Below are positions 46,722 through 56,174 of a stretch of 64,000 bases of DNA, one piece after another (within the stretch, counting starts at the first letter, position 1; each line of letters begins with the position of its first letter). The stretch lies in NCBI RefSeq assembly GCF_019042215.1, contig NZ_JAHQCS010000131.1, positions 1-64,000 of the forward strand, given 5' to 3'. The stretch is from Evansella tamaricis (lineage in GTDB: Bacteria; Bacillota; Bacilli; Bacillales; Salisediminibacteriaceae). The notes under the pieces were generated by a model that saw nothing but the letters and a program-made list of their open reading frames with translations, had not been told where the DNA came from and made no database searches. The position numbers and the translations under genes are program-made.

Positions 46722-47516
46722 ATGAATTTCACTGTAAGTTCCCGTGGAGACGATGTTTCTAACAGAATATCACAAAAGATTAGGAGCTATTTGGAGGAAT
46801 TCAAGTTATCACCTAACGAGGAAGAACCTGATATTGTGATTTCGGTAGGGGGGGATGGTACCTTATTGCAGGCGTTTCATCAATATACAAATCGGCTGGC
46901 AGAAACCTCATTCGTAGGGGTCCATACAGGACACCTGGGCTTTTACGCAGACTGGCAGCCGGAAGAAGTGGAGAAGCTTGTTATACATATTGCTAAAACA
47001 CCATTTAAAGTGGTGGAATACCCTTTACTCGAAGTAATCATAAGACATCATAACGAATCGAAGTCAGAACGTTTTCTGGCATTAAATGAATGCTCAGTTA
47101 AGAGTATCGAAGGATCTGTGGTGATGGATATTGAAATTAAAGGTAATTTATTCGAAACTTTCCGTGGAGATGGACTGTGTATATCCACACCTTCTGGGAG
47201 TACAGCTTATAATAAAGCATTGGGTGGTGCCATTGTTCATCCATCTTTGGCCTGTATACAAGTAGCTGAAATGGCATCGATAAATAATCGAGTGTACCGA
47301 ACTATTGGTTCACCATTGGTTCTACCTCAGCATCATACATGTTTGTTAAAGCCAAAGAACAACGCTGATTTTCAAGTTACTATAGACCATCAGACGTTAG
47401 TGCAGAAGGATATGAAATCGATTCAATGCCGTGTTGCTGAAGAAAAAATCCGATTTGCCAGATTCCGCCCATTCCCTTTCTGGAAACGGGTGAAGGAATC
47501 CTTTATTACTGATTAG
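46722..47516 (+). CDS. nadF: NAD kinase
   Basis: A 264-residue NAD+ kinase with the motif [13 protein letters not shown] and the NE/D motif [11 protein letters not shown], plus the glycine-rich [17 protein letters not shown] 46722 ([11 protein letters not shown]) matches B. subtilis NadF. An ATG at 46701 overlaps the yjbM stop and would add seven residues. It is part of the yjbM-nadF-yjbO operon. Confidence 0.95.
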   Translation: MNFTVSSRGDDVSNRISQKIRSYLEEFKLSPNEEEPDIVISVGGDGTLLQAFHQYTNRLAETSFVGVHTGHLGFYADWQPEEVEKLVIHIAKTPFKVVEYPLLEVIIRHHNESKSERFLALNECSVKSIEGSVVMDIEIKGNLFETFRGDGLCISTPSGSTAYNKALGGAIVHPSLACIQVAEMASINNRVYRTIGSPLVLPQHHTCLLKPKNNADFQVTIDHQTLVQKDMKSIQCRVAEEKIRFARFRPFPFWKRVKESFITD

Positions 47517-47525
47517 GAGATTAAA

Positions 47526-48425
47526 ATGCATCATACTTTGGAATGGAAGATAAAAGAAGTGGAGAGTGGTCAGTTTCTTCGGGATTATTTGCTTCACATA
47601 AAGAAAATTTCACGGAAAGCTTTAGCAGATATTAAATTTCATGGGGGAGAAATTAAAGTCAATGGGGAATCAGTGACAGTGCGATATATATTACGCACTG
47701 ATGACCATGTCTCGATCGCCTTTCCTCCAGAAAAAGTCAGTGATTGGATCAGACCCCATGCTGTCCCTCTAAATATTGTTTATGAAGATAGCCATCTCCT
47801 TGTGGTAAATAAACCACCACAGTTACCCACAATTCCATCAAGAGATCATTTAGAGGGGTCATTAGCAGGGGCTGTTATTTATTACTATCAAGAGAACAAC
47901 ATTCCCTTTACGTTCCACGCTGTCAATCGGTTGGATAAGGATACATCGGGATTAATGATGATTGCAAAACACCGGTATGCTCATGATTTATTTGTTCGGA
48001 TGCAAAAAGAAAAAGGTATCCAACGTTCATACACCGCTATTATCCATGGAGAATTAAGTAAACATAGTGGAACGGTTAACGAACCGATAGGGCGGAGAGA
48101 AGGAAGTATTATTGAGCGGGAAGTCCGGACTGATGGACAAATGGCCATTACCCATTATCAAGTTAAGGAAACTCTAGGGAATGCATCACTCGTTGAACTA
48201 ATTTTAGATACTGGCAGGACACACCAGATTCGAGTTCATATGAGTTATATAGGTCACCCGCTGATGGGAGATACCCTTTATGGCGGTAAAAAAGAGATAA
48301 TAGAGCGGCAGGCGTTACATTCCTCTAGCATACGTTTTTTTCATCCCATCGAAAACAGGGAATTTTTCTTTGAAAGTAGTATTCCAAACGATATGGAAGA
48401 AGCTCTAAAAGCACTCAGAGATTAA
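47526..48425 (+). CDS. yjbO: RluD-family pseudouridine synthase (YjbO)
   Basis: A 299-residue enzyme with an S4-like N-terminal domain (SRKALADIKFHGGEIKVNG) and the catalytic motif HAVNRLDKDTSGLMMIAK, in which Asp is the nucleophile, then GRTHQIRVHM. It modifies uridines in rRNA. AGGAG precedes the ATG, 9 bp after nadF. Confidence 0.94.
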   Translation: MHHTLEWKIKEVESGQFLRDYLLHIKKISRKALADIKFHGGEIKVNGESVTVRYILRTDDHVSIAFPPEKVSDWIRPHAVPLNIVYEDSHLLVVNKPPQLPTIPSRDHLEGSLAGAVIYYYQENNIPFTFHAVNRLDKDTSGLMMIAKHRYAHDLFVRMQKEKGIQRSYTAIIHGELSKHSGTVNEPIGRREGSIIEREVRTDGQMAITHYQVKETLGNASLVELILDTGRTHQIRVHMSYIGHPLMGDTLYGGKKEIIERQALHSSSIRFFHPIENREFFFESSIPNDMEEALKALRD

Positions 48426-48464
48426 TGCTAGAGTGCTTTTAAAGTATACGTACCACCTGACAGG

Positions 48465-49211
48465 TTATTGGTCATATGGATCAAAAGGGCGGAATTTTTC
48501 CTCAACCAATGCTTGGTGGGATGAAACGGAAACAATTTGTTTTTCTGGCCAACGAAAAGCGGAGAGGGAATTACCGAAGACACAACCAGTATCAATGTTT
48601 AAGGTGTTTCCCACTTGGCGAGGCTCTTGCACAGGGCTATGTCCATAGACTACAAAGGTATCGTAAGTATATTTGGATGGCCAATCCCTTCGAATTGGAC
48701 GACCATCATGGTGTTTTTCTCCTGTAATGTCCCCATATAATACAAATGTCTTTATACGCTTATTGTTTTTACCAATATCATCAGGACGTATGCCTGCATG
48801 GGCAACTACAAGCTTTCCCTCATCTAATACTAAGTAAAGGGGGGAAGATTCGTACAAATTCCGAAAAAGGGATGATATATGGTTATATTCTTTATGGCCC
48901 AATACTTCCAATTCTGCCACTGTGGTTTCCAAACCATGGCTTATGGTAACGTTCCTCCCAAGAAAATACCGATATAATTTATCACAATGATTTCCCGGAC
49001 AATAAAGTGCTTTTTCTTCCTTTACCCAGCGAGTAACAGAATAAATGACGGATAATGAATTAGGTCCCCGGTCCATTAAATCACCAAGGAAAACGGGTTT
49101 TCTCCCTTCTGGATGGGTTATATTCCCATCGTTCATTTGATATCCAAGCGTATCCAGAAGTTCATTCATTTCCTGAAAACATCCGTGAATATCTCCAATA
49201 ATATCATACAT
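48465..49211 (-). CDS. prpE: PrpE, bis(5-nucleosyl)-tetraphosphatase
   Basis: A 248-residue metallophosphatase: [26 protein letters not shown] and [11 protein letters not shown] are the signature motifs. B. subtilis PrpE splits Ap4A and is needed for normal spore germination. It is convergent with yjbO. TTGGAGG precedes the ATG. Confidence 0.94.
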   Translation of the reverse strand: MYDIIGDIHGCFQEMNELLDTLGYQMNDGNITHPEGRKPVFLGDLMDRGPNSLSVIYSVTRWVKEEKALYCPGNHCDKLYRYFLGRNVTISHGLETTVAELEVLGHKEYNHISSLFRNLYESSPLYLVLDEGKLVVAHAGIRPDDIGKNNKRIKTFVLYGDITGEKHHDGRPIRRDWPSKYTYDTFVVYGHSPVQEPRQVGNTLNIDTGCVFGNSLSAFRWPEKQIVSVSSHQALVEEKFRPFDPYDQ

Positions 49212-49354
49212 AAAAAAACCTCCAAGGAAATGTGTGGGAATTGTAATATATCTATTTTACTTTCCATTGAGTATTTTCTGCAAAAATTAGTTTCCAATAC
49301 TTGCGCTAAAATAAGGCAATTGGATACACTAAATTAACGTTTTTAATTCTTGGA

Positions 49355-49399
49355 TTGACGTATGGGTTTAAACTCTGTAAAATTAGTACTAGGTACTAA
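49355..49399 (+). promoter_or_regulatory. fabI promoter with FapR operator
   Basis: TTGACG (49355-49360), a 17-bp spacer and TAAAAT (49378-49383) form a strong SigA promoter. The operator TTAGTACTAGGTACTAA at 49383-49399 is a perfect palindrome overlapping the -10 and start point. FapR releases it when malonyl-CoA rises. Confidence 0.92.
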
Positions 49400-49430
49400 T
49401 AACAACTTATTATATTTAGGAGGATCTTTC

Positions 49431-50210
49431 ATGAAAATTGATTTATCTGATCGCACCTATGTCGTTATGGGCGTAGCAAATAAACGAAGTATTGCATGGG
49501 GTATTGCTGAATCACTGGCAAGTGCTGGGGCACGTCTCGTTTTTACATATGCAGGAGAACGATTTGAAAAAAACGTCAGAGATTTAGCGGAAACGCTGGA
49601 AAGAAAAGATTTTATTATCCTCCCCTGTGATGTCACAAGTGACGAAGAAATTGACACTGCTTTTAAACAAATCGGTGATCAAGTAGGGAAAATTCACGGA
49701 ATTGCCCACTGTATTGCCTTTGCAAACCGTGATGAAATTATGGGAGAATATTTAAATACAACGAGGGACGGGTTTTTGTTGGCACAAAATATCAGTGCCT
49801 ATTCATTAACTGCTGTGGTGAAAGCCGCAAGACCAATCATGACAGAAGGAGCGTCTGTTGTAACACTTACTTACCTAGGTGGGGAACGTGTAGTAAAAAA
49901 TTATAATGTCATGGGTGTTGCTAAAGCCTCCTTAGATGCAAGTGTAAAATACTTGGCAAATGATCTTGGAAAAGAAGGAATTCGAGTCAATGCCATCTCA
50001 GCTGGTCCTATTCGTACCCTTGCCGCAAAGGGAATAGGTGGATTCAACGAAGTGTTAAAGGAAATGGAAGAAACTGCACCATTAAAACGGACGGTAACCC
50101 AAGAGGAAGTGGGTAATACGACATTATTCTTAATGAGTGATTTATCCAGTGGAATAACTGGAGAACTTCTCCATGTGGATGGCGGTTATAATACGATTGG
50201 GCTAATGTAA
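49431..50210 (+). CDS. fabI: Enoyl-ACP reductase FabI
   Basis: A 259-residue short-chain dehydrogenase with the NAD(P) motif GVANKRSIAWGIA and the FabI catalytic pair in NYNVMGVAKAS (Tyr-x6-Lys). It performs the last reduction of fatty-acid elongation and is the triclosan target. ATG 49431 follows AGGAGG. It is a single gene with FapR control and a terminator after it. Confidence 0.97.
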   Translation: MKIDLSDRTYVVMGVANKRSIAWGIAESLASAGARLVFTYAGERFEKNVRDLAETLERKDFIILPCDVTSDEEIDTAFKQIGDQVGKIHGIAHCIAFANRDEIMGEYLNTTRDGFLLAQNISAYSLTAVVKAARPIMTEGASVVTLTYLGGERVVKNYNVMGVAKASLDASVKYLANDLGKEGIRVNAISAGPIRTLAAKGIGGFNEVLKEMEETAPLKRTVTQEEVGNTTLFLMSDLSSGITGELLHVDGGYNTIGLM

Positions 50211-50237
50211 AGTAATGAAATGAATTGAATTGATTCA

Positions 50238-50275
50238 CTCAAGAGGTTGGCAGAACCAACTTCTTGGGTTTTTTT
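50238..50275 (+). terminator. Intrinsic terminator after fabI
   Basis: Stem CTCAAGAGGTTGG/CCAACTTCTTGGG with a five-base loop and a T-run. Confidence 0.85.
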
Positions 50276-50357
50276 GTTTTTAAATGTACATTCCCATTTC
50301 TCTTTACCCCACATATAAATAAAGTAAATGCCCAATTTAGAACGGAGGAGAAGTGGG

Positions 50358-50717
50358 ATGACTGAGATAACGGTGTTTCAATTCCTTTTGTTTTCCTTGG
50401 CGGTGTTTCGATTAACTCATTTATTACTGTACGATTCCATCACAGAGTTTATTCGTAAAGGTCTATATGAATACGAACAGGAAGTGGATGAAGACGGAAA
50501 GGAAGAAACCGTTCAAATCATAGCCCATAAAGGTTGGAAGAAATGGTTTGGGGAATTGTTCAGTTGCCACTGGTGTATGGGAATATGGGCGAGCATCTTG
50601 TTATGGCTTGGTTTCTCGCTTCTTCCATCCGTGTTTTCGGTCGTTATTATTATATTAGCTGCTGCTGGAGTGGCAGCTGTTGTGGAATCGGTTGTTGTCA
50701 GGTGGTTATTATACTGA
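50358..50717 (+). CDS. yjcA: YjcA-like DUF1360 membrane protein
   Basis: A 119-residue protein with two to three membrane helices and the DUF1360 core FSCHWCMGIW. B. subtilis YjcA is a sporulation-associated protein and lies near fabI. ATG 50358 follows GGAGGAG. The function is not known. Confidence 0.8.
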   Translation: MTEITVFQFLLFSLAVFRLTHLLLYDSITEFIRKGLYEYEQEVDEDGKEETVQIIAHKGWKKWFGELFSCHWCMGIWASILLWLGFSLLPSVFSVVIIILAAAGVAAVVESVVVRWLLY

Positions 50718-50736
50718 GATCTAAAGGGTGAGTTGT

Positions 50737-51477
50737 ATGATTGGAGTCATCTTAGCAGGGGGATCGGGATCACGTTTGCGTCCCTTTACTAAAATCATTA
50801 ATAAACACTTCTTACCGGTGGGAAGGCATCCAATGATTATATGGCCCTTATTAAGTATGAAAAAAGCCGGTATGGAAAGGATTTTAATTGTTTCCAATTT
50901 AAAGGATATCCCCTTCTTTCAAAGTATTTTAGAGGACTATTCCTTTCATAAAAATATGAAAGTTTCCTTTGTTCCACAAAGTAAACCATTAGGAATCGCA
51001 CATGCTTTGTTACAGGTGGAATCATATGTAAAAGGGGAAAAACTTTTTGTTATTTTAGGAGATAACATTTTTACAGAATCTGTGGCAGAATCAGTAAAGT
51101 TATTTGAACAGGGGGAGGAAGGGGCAAAACTATTCTTAAAAGAAGTCTACGATCCAGGCAGGTTTGGTATCGCAAAGCTTGATGAGAATAATCATCCAGT
51201 TGAAATTATTGAAAAACCAGCAGAACCAACTTCTAATTTATGTGTGACCGGCATTTATTTGTTTAACCATGAAGTATTTGATTTTATCAAAGAGATAAAA
51301 CCATCAAACAGAGGAGAATTGGAAATCACAGACATCAATCAATTGTATTTGAAACATTCCACAGTATCTACAGTAACACTGAAGGATTATTGGATGGATG
51401 CGGGAACGATGGAAGCATTGCAAAAAACAAGTCAATATATGTTTTCATATGAGAAGAGTTGTAGGTGGAGGTTATGA
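50737..51477 (+). CDS. spsI: Glucose-1-phosphate thymidylyltransferase (SpsI/RmlA-like)
   Basis: A 246-residue nucleotidyltransferase: GVILAGGSGSRLRPFTKIINKH is the nucleotide-binding loop and FVILGDNIF holds the metal Asp. It belongs to the short class (about 245 residues) found in Bacillus spore polysaccharide operons, such as SpsI. It makes dTDP-glucose. The start at 50737 lies 8 nt after GGGTGAG. It overlaps the next gene by 4 bp. Confidence 0.88.
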   Translation: MIGVILAGGSGSRLRPFTKIINKHFLPVGRHPMIIWPLLSMKKAGMERILIVSNLKDIPFFQSILEDYSFHKNMKVSFVPQSKPLGIAHALLQVESYVKGEKLFVILGDNIFTESVAESVKLFEQGEEGAKLFLKEVYDPGRFGIAKLDENNHPVEIIEKPAEPTSNLCVTGIYLFNHEVFDFIKEIKPSNRGELEITDINQLYLKHSTVSTVTLKDYWMDAGTMEALQKTSQYMFSYEKSCRWRL

Positions 51478-52319
51478 TTAACAACGTACTTATAACTGGG
51501 AAGAGGGGTCAGTTATCCCGTGCTTTACAGAATGTTCTGGAAGAAAGGCAGGTGGTGTTTCTTCCACTGGGCAGGGAGGAAATGGACATAAAAAATTTTG
51601 ATAGTGTTTGTAAATATATAATGGAATGGAAACCTTCTATTATTCTTCATACGGGGGCATGGACAGAAGTGGATGGGGCTGAAGAACACTTTTATCATGC
51701 CACTCAGGTAAATGTGCAAGGGACAAAAAACATCTTAAAAGCTGCAGAGAAGGTAAGGGCGTCTGTATTATATATGAGCAGTGACTATGTATTTGATGGA
51801 GAAAGTTCCATGGCATATATGGAAGCTGACAAACCAAAACCTGTTAATCATTACGGGTTCACGAAATGGCTTGGAGAAGAATATGTACAGAATTATCGTT
51901 ACGATTGGTGGATTGTCCGAACTTCATGGATATTCGGTGGAGATGTGGATAATTTTGTCCGAAAAATAGTGGTGAAAGCACAAAAGAGGGAAAGGATTAA
52001 TGTTGTCAACGATCAATCTGGTTCGCCAACTTATGTCAAGGACTTGGCAAGAATCGTTATAAACCTTCTTGAAAAAAAAACAGGCATTTATCATGTTTGT
52101 AATCAGGGGAAGTGTTCCAGACATGAGCTTGCAGAGTATATATACAGTAAAATAACGGGTCAGAAAGATCTAGTATATAAAACGACAACACAGCAATTTG
52201 GAAATAAGGCTGTCCGGCCAAAAAATTCAGTTTTAAACATGAATATGCTAAAAATAAATTCTATACCATTGCCAAGATCATGGGAAAAGGCAGTAGATGA
52301 GTATTTGAAACACATCTAG
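51474..52319 (+). CDS. spsK: dTDP-4-dehydrorhamnose reductase (SpsK/RmlD-like)
   Basis: A 281-residue extended SDR enzyme with N-terminal LITGKRGQLSRAL, the SSDYVF motif and active-site Tyr-x3-Lys in HYGFTKWLGE. It makes the last step to dTDP-rhamnose. ATG 51474 follows GGTGGAGG and overlaps spsI. rmlB and rmlC are not in the window. Rhamnose on the spore surface is the likely product. Confidence 0.88.
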   Translation: MINNVLITGKRGQLSRALQNVLEERQVVFLPLGREEMDIKNFDSVCKYIMEWKPSIILHTGAWTEVDGAEEHFYHATQVNVQGTKNILKAAEKVRASVLYMSSDYVFDGESSMAYMEADKPKPVNHYGFTKWLGEEYVQNYRYDWWIVRTSWIFGGDVDNFVRKIVVKAQKRERINVVNDQSGSPTYVKDLARIVINLLEKKTGIYHVCNQGKCSRHELAEYIYSKITGQKDLVYKTTTQQFGNKAVRPKNSVLNMNMLKINSIPLPRSWEKAVDEYLKHI

Positions 52320-52334
52320 TAGTATAAAAAATAC

Positions 52335-52580
52335 TTAAATACGATTATCCATATACTTCCCTTTTCCAGACAACTGATTATCCAGTTTGTCAGCAATCGC
52401 GGGTGAATGTTTTTTCCTTCTATCTCCTTTGATTCTGTACGGTTTTTTCAAATGATACAAAGATTCATAGAGTGTAATATTTTGAACAGGAAAAGAAGGT
52501 GAGATATTCCGGCTAGTTCCAGATAGGCGATTACCATATAATATTGTTTGTGGATCATTAACTGGTGGTATATAACCCAT
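52335..52580 (-). CDS. Small hypothetical protein, probably spore-related
   Basis: An 81-residue basic protein starting MGYIPPVNDPQTILYGNRLS. ATG 52580 lies 7 nt after GGAGGTGA, a strong site; the upstream extension of the frame is read from DNA that codes for another small protein in a different frame. Proteins starting MG(F/Y)xPPV are common as small spore-region hypotheticals in Bacillaceae, from memory. Confidence 0.6.
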   Translation of the reverse strand: MGYIPPVNDPQTILYGNRLSGTSRNISPSFPVQNITLYESLYHLKKPYRIKGDRRKKHSPAIADKLDNQLSGKGKYMDNRI

Positions 52581-52644
52581 CGAACTCTCACCTCCATATA
52601 TTTTGTATTCCCTATTGTATTTAGGATAAAACAACTTGAAAAAA

Positions 52645-52767
52645 TTACGATCGTTTTGTCCTGATTCTTTTACTTCCACATCCACATCCACTGGATCTTT
52701 TCGTGCCAGGGGAAACTATTGATCTTCGTTTTTTATTTGGAAGATATACTTTTGGTTTTTTTTGCAT
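52645..52767 (-). CDS. 40-residue basic Cys-Gly protein
   Basis: ATG 52767 to TAA 52645, behind GTAAGGAA. The 40-residue product MQKKPKVYLPNKKRRS... contains SSGCGCGSKR and is very basic. It is overlapped by a longer frame that lacks its own ribosome site. Size and composition suggest a small spore coat or core-associated protein. It lies between two small minus-strand genes. Confidence 0.55.
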   Translation of the reverse strand: MQKKPKVYLPNKKRRSIVSPGTKRSSGCGCGSKRIRTKRS

Positions 52768-52846
52768 AATATTCCTTACCCCCTCGCTTTTTCTCTACAA
52801 TTTATGAGTGGGAATGTAAAGATGTGTTACAACTAGCCTAATGGTC

Positions 52847-53395
52847 TCATGTATTTTTCTTGTTTTTAGATGATTGTTCCATAATATTTCTTTGAAACCA
52901 GTCGGTTGGTGATAGAGAGTTTTTCTCCTTTTCTTCAAGAACTTCTTTATCGTTTTTATTCTTTGTATCTGTATTAGGATGAACAAAAGATTGTTGATCA
53001 GTCATTTTTTCTAAAGTCCCTTGGATTTTTTTTGATTCGTTCATGACAGTTAGTTGTTGAAAATCAACAGATTTTTGAGGATTAACTTTTTGATCTTTTT
53101 GTTTTAGTAAACCCTCTAACTCTGTTATCTTTAAATCTTTTTCTTTTACGTTTTCGCTTAAGCGATTCAATTCTCCTTCTAATTTGTTCTTTTCATTATG
53201 AAGACTTTGATAACTTCCCTCTAATAATTGATTTCTTTTGGAAAGTTTCTCATTTGTTTGTTTTAGTTCATCGAGCAGACGATAATGGTAATTCTCCTCA
53301 TAATCTAAGATTCTTTTTTTATGTCTCGAAAGTTCTGACTGCAAATGAATGATTTTCTGTTCCAGCTGAACAGATGTTAATTTTCCTTTTTTCAT
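52847..53395 (-). CDS. Coiled-coil protein, spore-region
   Basis: A 182-residue protein, mostly coiled coil over residues about 5-105 (heptad-rich LEQKIIHLQSELSRHKK onward), with a charged Lys/Glu-rich C-terminus. AGGAGG precedes ATG 53395. Its start resembles the coiled-coil segment of the protein at 54386. No family is recognised; a spore coat or exosporium assembly role is possible. Confidence 0.65.
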   Translation of the reverse strand: MKKGKLTSVQLEQKIIHLQSELSRHKKRILDYEENYHYRLLDELKQTNEKLSKRNQLLEGSYQSLHNEKNKLEGELNRLSENVKEKDLKITELEGLLKQKDQKVNPQKSVDFQQLTVMNESKKIQGTLEKMTDQQSFVHPNTDTKNKNDKEVLEEKEKNSLSPTDWFQRNIMEQSSKNKKNT

Positions 53396-53573
53396 TGTTT
53401 TACCTCCTTTATTTGATCTAGTTTGTTAATAGCTTATGATAAATAAATGAAAACTTGCTTCTTTCGCCCAACTTATAAAATCACCTATAGAACTAAGAAC
53501 AAATTCAGCTTTTGTTCATACAATGAAGTAGTCCCGTTAAAGGAATAATAATGAAAGAAAGGATGATAAATTT

Positions 53574-54260
53574 ATGTCCGACTTTGAGAGACTTTGCGTC
53601 CGTGTTCCCAAAGTGTATGATTGGGTCACTAGACAAGTAGACAAAGATTTTAACTTTATGGGTACTAGAGGTTTAGATGATTTAGAATTCACATGTAATG
53701 GAACACCCGATGCGGACCCATGCGCATTCCTAGAGCCAGGTGAAGACTTTATTGTGAACGCTATTCCCACAGATCAAGATGGAAACCAAATTGACTTAGA
53801 TGATATTGACTGCACAGAAGTTGGTAATCGCAGAAATGTATATGTGGAAGAACTAGGTATTGAACTTCAGGCTGTTAAACTAAAGGTACAAGGGTATTTT
53901 GTGATTGAACTTTATATGGAAGATGATTTAAACAATCCATTCTGTGTATCCACTCCAATTCCATTCTGTGTTTTTGAAAAATTCTTATTGTGTGCACCTG
54001 AAGGGACAGACATCGAATGTCACATCTTCGATCTATTTGGTACAGGAGTAGTTTGTTGTAATAATGGTGAGTTTTTAGACTTAGCATTTACATTGACAAT
54101 CTGTCAATCTGTTCAAGTGGAAGCAGATGTGAAAGTGGAAGTGGAAGGTAAAATATGTCAACCTCGTGAAGACATAATTGAGCCTATTGTCGATAGACTT
54201 TGCCCAGATATCGCATTTCCACCACAGTGCCCAGAAATATTCCCTCCAAAAAATTGCTAA
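53574..54260 (+). CDS. Cys-rich spore-surface-like protein
   Basis: A 228-residue acidic protein with about 19 cysteines spread over its length (CVRVPKVYDWV near the start, FCVFEKFLLC, VVCCNN, CPDIAFPPQCPEIFP at the end). VPKVYDWV is a motif I associate with Bacillaceae spore-surface proteins; that link is from memory. No signal peptide is seen, consistent with mother-cell deposition. The disulfide potential suggests a cross-linked coat or appendage component. Preceded by GAAAGGATG. Confidence 0.65.
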   Translation: MSDFERLCVRVPKVYDWVTRQVDKDFNFMGTRGLDDLEFTCNGTPDADPCAFLEPGEDFIVNAIPTDQDGNQIDLDDIDCTEVGNRRNVYVEELGIELQAVKLKVQGYFVIELYMEDDLNNPFCVSTPIPFCVFEKFLLCAPEGTDIECHIFDLFGTGVVCCNNGEFLDLAFTLTICQSVQVEADVKVEVEGKICQPREDIIEPIVDRLCPDIAFPPQCPEIFPPKNC

Positions 54261-54385
54261 ATAGGGACTTTAGAATCAGGATGATGATTTACTCATCGCC
54301 TGATTCTTTTTATTTTTTATTTTAAACTACTTACCAATACTTATGCTGCATACATATCGAATATGAAGGAAGGGAGGAGAACACC

Positions 54386-55087
54386 ATGTCGGAGAGAGTA
54401 AAAAAGATGATCAGAAAAAGAGATGAAAAAATAACCCAACTAAATCAAAAAATTATTCATTACAGGTCAGAAGTGGAAAAATATAAGCAACATATTGTTT
54501 TATTGAAAAAACGTTACCAGCAAGATGGAGAAGTGGATGATTCTGATTCAGTAGAGGTAGAAGAAGTATTTGTATCGGGGGCATCCATGGATAAAGTTGA
54601 GGAAAATAAAGAAATAGTGCCTCCTATTTTATCATATTTTAGTTATACTACTCTCATTAATAGTGATGATGAAATAGAAGATACAGAAAATAAGGTTAAC
54701 CTTTTTGGTCAATTTACATTTCGAAATGTAACAAACCAAACATTTGAAGAGCCTGTTATTTGTTTTCGTGTACGGCCATCCACAAAAATTCGATTGGGAG
54801 GAAAGATATCACATCTTACCAATATGGGAGAAAACTCAACTCAATTAACGGAGGAATGGATGTATGTTCAAGAAGATTGGAAACGATGGATAGCTGAAAA
54901 GGGGGAGCATTGGTTAAAACCGATACATTTAAAGGAATTAAAACCATATGAGACTGGAAGATTTACAAATTTTAATATTTCTTTAACCGAAAATAAAGAA
55001 CAGCAGTATTTTATTGAAGGTTTCTTCTATGCCAAAAACTATCAAGAAGGAATTCCGGCCGTTAATACCATCTCGGTATCCCTCTAG
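54386..55087 (+). CDS. Coiled-coil protein linked to CgeB
   Basis: A 233-residue protein: N-terminal coiled coil (about 1-50, rich in Lys and Glu), an acidic linker (DDSDSVEVEEVF), and a C-terminal domain probably of beta-type (VNLFGQFTFRNVTNQTFEEP). It ends 11 bp before the glycosyltransferase gene, so they are an operon. No named family is recognised. Confidence 0.65.
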   Translation: MSERVKKMIRKRDEKITQLNQKIIHYRSEVEKYKQHIVLLKKRYQQDGEVDDSDSVEVEEVFVSGASMDKVEENKEIVPPILSYFSYTTLINSDDEIEDTENKVNLFGQFTFRNVTNQTFEEPVICFRVRPSTKIRLGGKISHLTNMGENSTQLTEEWMYVQEDWKRWIAEKGEHWLKPIHLKELKPYETGRFTNFNISLTENKEQQYFIEGFFYAKNYQEGIPAVNTISVSL

Positions 55088-55098
55088 GAGGAAAATAG

Positions 55099-56031
55099 TT
55101 GAAACTACTTTATATTTGCTCCCCATATAGGGGGATATATGATTATTTAAACGAAAGCTTAATAGATGCGTGGAGTTCCATTTCTGGAATAGATATCATT
55201 ATTGCTAATAAGGATGATCCAATAGAACAGATTGTGAGCGAAAAAAAACCTGAGATAGCATTTTTATTGTTTGGAAGAGGGATAAAAGCGGAGCAAAACA
55301 TTCTGAAACAACTGAAGAAGTGCAGAAAAGTAGGTTGGTTTTGTGAAGATCCCTATTTTATTTACGATACAAAAAAATATATACATGATTTCGACTTGGT
55401 TTTTACTGTGGAAAAAACAGCAGTAAGTTTTTACGAAGCATTAGGGCATCAAAATGTTCATTACATGCCACTTGGTTATAACCCAAACGTTTACTATCCT
55501 AAACGAACTTCGGATGCAAAATATAAAAGTGATGTTTGTTTTGTAGGATACCCATATCCAAATCGTATTAATATTATTAACCAAATAATAAGAAAAACAG
55601 ATTGGAAGGTCACGGTTGTCGGAGGGAAATGGTCAAATTTTCTTAGAAATTGGCAAAATTATAGTCAATTGACTTGTATTAGTCATTGGATAGATCCGAG
55701 CGAGACAGGATACTATTATAGTAACTCCAGTATTGTATTAAATCCCCATCGACCGGCAAACCAACTAAGAATTATAAATGGCATAAGTCCAAATAATCGG
55801 TGTTTTGAAATAGCAGCATGTGATGCGATCCAATTATGTGACAACCGCAAAGGTTTAGAAGAATTAAGTGAATCGTTAAATATTATTACCTATAAAAATA
55901 TGGATGATGTTATTATACAATTGGATCAATGGATCAATAGTACAAGAGATAAAAATAAGAAATATCCTATGAATCAAGCAGAGCACACTTTTTTAAAGAG
56001 AATAAATAAGATGATTAATCTAATAGGGTGA
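55099..56031 (+). CDS. cgeB: CgeB-family glycosyltransferase
   Basis: A 310-residue protein matching the spore maturation protein CgeB: GWFCEDPYFIYDTKKYIHDFDLVFTVEK (DUF3880-type) and a GT1-like C-terminal half with VCFVGYPYPNRI and RCFEIAACDA. In B. subtilis CgeB helps make the outermost spore crust glycans. The start is TTG 55099 behind AGGAGG. Confidence 0.8.
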   Translation: MKLLYICSPYRGIYDYLNESLIDAWSSISGIDIIIANKDDPIEQIVSEKKPEIAFLLFGRGIKAEQNILKQLKKCRKVGWFCEDPYFIYDTKKYIHDFDLVFTVEKTAVSFYEALGHQNVHYMPLGYNPNVYYPKRTSDAKYKSDVCFVGYPYPNRINIINQIIRKTDWKVTVVGGKWSNFLRNWQNYSQLTCISHWIDPSETGYYYSNSSIVLNPHRPANQLRIINGISPNNRCFEIAACDAIQLCDNRKGLEELSESLNIITYKNMDDVIIQLDQWINSTRDKNKKYPMNQAEHTFLKRINKMINLIG

Positions 56032-56174
56032 AAAAAGATTCGATTTTTCGGATCTTTTTTTTCTATCACGGGAACCTAATTTTCTCTATATTTCACAGTT
56101 TTAGTAACTTGTCTATACGAACATCTTCTATTTTGAATACAGTAAATAGTAGCTTAGTAGGAGGTGTGTATTCT

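Noticed and set aside
52581-52691. N-terminal extension of the 81-residue protein
   Set aside because: A good ribosome site lies before ATG 52580, and the upstream bases code for the 40-residue protein in another frame.
56028-56174. 49-residue extension of the amidase as a signal peptide
   Set aside because: It overlaps the cgeB stop, is Phe-rich without signal-peptide layout, and a strong ribosome site precedes ATG 56175.
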